From Deltaproteobacteria bacterium (GTDB lineage: Bacteria; Desulfobacterota; Desulfobacteria; Desulfobacterales; ETH-SRB1), in contig JAJSZO010000080.1 of the NCBI GenBank assembly GCA_030262795.1, positions 1-5,880 of the forward strand: a stretch of DNA of 5,880 nt, in the 5' to 3' direction. Every line of letters begins with the position of its first letter. The stretch's first letter is position 1. Under the pieces are notes generated by a model. It was not told the DNA's origin and made no database searches. It saw only the letters and a list, made by a program, of their open reading frames with translations. Of this stretch, positions 5,485 through 5,880 are shown one piece after another. The position numbers and the translations under genes are program-made.

Positions 5485-5880
5485 ATGAAATTGTCAAGCA
5501 GCAAAAAAATTATATATTACTGGCTCCCTGTACTGATTTACTGTCTTTTGATTTTTATTCAGTCTTCTTATCCTGCCCCTAAAAATATCCAAAGCCTGAG
5601 CCTGCCTTATATTGACAAGCTCATACATTTTGCAGTTTATGCCATCCTTGGAATGCTCTTTTTCATGATATTCAGAACACAACGATTCAAAGAAATAAAT
5701 ATAAATATGGTGATGGCCCTCAGTATATTATCATCATCTCTTTATGGTATGAGTGATGAAATTCACCAGTATTTTGTGCCATGCAGAGATGCTGATATAA
5801 TGGATTTTTTTGCAGATGTGATGGGCAGTATTTGCGGAGTATATGTTTTCAAATTCATTAAGGGACTTGGAAACAAATAA
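5485..5880 (+). CDS. VanZ-family integral membrane protein
   Basis: Starting at the ATG at 5485, the protein has 131 residues and ends with the window's last base. Four hydrophobic segments are visible (about 10-27, 44-63, 73-88 and 106-126). VanZ-family marks are IDKLIHFAVYAILG (43-56) and YGMSDEIHQYFVPCRDADIMDFFADVMG (87-114), with conserved His48, Asp91-Glu92, His94-Gln95, Arg101 and Asp111. The usual motif is FVPGR; here Cys100 replaces the Gly. The family is named after the teicoplanin-resistance protein VanZ, but most members are chromosomal and of uncertain function, so resistance should not be assumed. An upstream in-frame ATG at 5419 would add 22 residues overlapping the previous gene. 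I prefer 5485 because GGTGG lies four bases before it, the start follows the previous stop by one base, and the N-terminus then looks like a normal VanZ (short basic leader, then membrane segment). Confidence 0.88.
   Translation: MKLSSSKKIIYYWLPVLIYCLLIFIQSSYPAPKNIQSLSLPYIDKLIHFAVYAILGMLFFMIFRTQRFKEININMVMALSILSSSLYGMSDEIHQYFVPCRDADIMDFFADVMGSICGVYVFKFIKGLGNK

Noticed and set aside
1..5880. tRNA, rRNA, CRISPR array or T-box leader
   Set aside because: I saw no cloverleaf, no regularly spaced repeats, and no T-box sequence ahead of thrS.

Overview
The window looks like a chromosomal piece of an anaerobic, moderately AT-rich bacterium, most likely Desulfobacterota (the old Deltaproteobacteria, Desulfobacterales-like). 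This rests on a periplasmic multiheme c-type cytochrome beside a rhodanese, a housekeeping thrS, and the general character of the proteins; it is inference, since no rRNA or other taxonomic marker is present.

Layout. The left half (about 11-3144) reads leftward on the minus strand. In transcription order it holds an RNase D-type exonuclease (rnd), a multiheme cytochrome c whose start overlaps the end of rnd by 14 bases, a 205-bp non-coding inverted-repeat element that looks like a MITE (miniature inverted-repeat transposable element), and a small exported rhodanese. A 124-base divergent intergenic region (3145-3268) separates this from the rightward right half: thrS (threonyl-tRNA synthetase), a 69-residue Cys-rich protein of unknown function, and a VanZ-family membrane protein whose stop codon is the last base of the window.

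The most notable feature is in the cytochrome. Minus-strand 2018-681 is one continuous reading frame of 445 codons, broken only by an in-frame TGA at codon 71 (1808-1806). A conventional reading splits it into a 70-residue exported monoheme fragment and a 371-residue, ten-heme piece with no signal peptide. Heme attachment by c-type maturation takes place outside the cytoplasmic membrane, so the second piece could not be a working cytochrome alone. Seventeen bases after the TGA there is a strong hairpin (1778-1796) with a three-base loop starting with G. Its spacing and loop fit the known bacterial selenocysteine-insertion (SECIS) pattern. I therefore propose an 11-heme, selenocysteine-containing cytochrome; a recent nonsense mutation or a sequence error is the main alternative.

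How the genes may work together. The rhodanese and cytochrome would both act outside the cytoplasmic membrane, and together suggest respiratory or sulfur/selenium/metalloid redox chemistry; this is inference. The MITE-like element sits directly upstream of the rhodanese ribosome-binding site and probably alters how that gene is transcribed. RNase D, thrS and vanZ are housekeeping or general genes with no evident functional link to the cytochrome.
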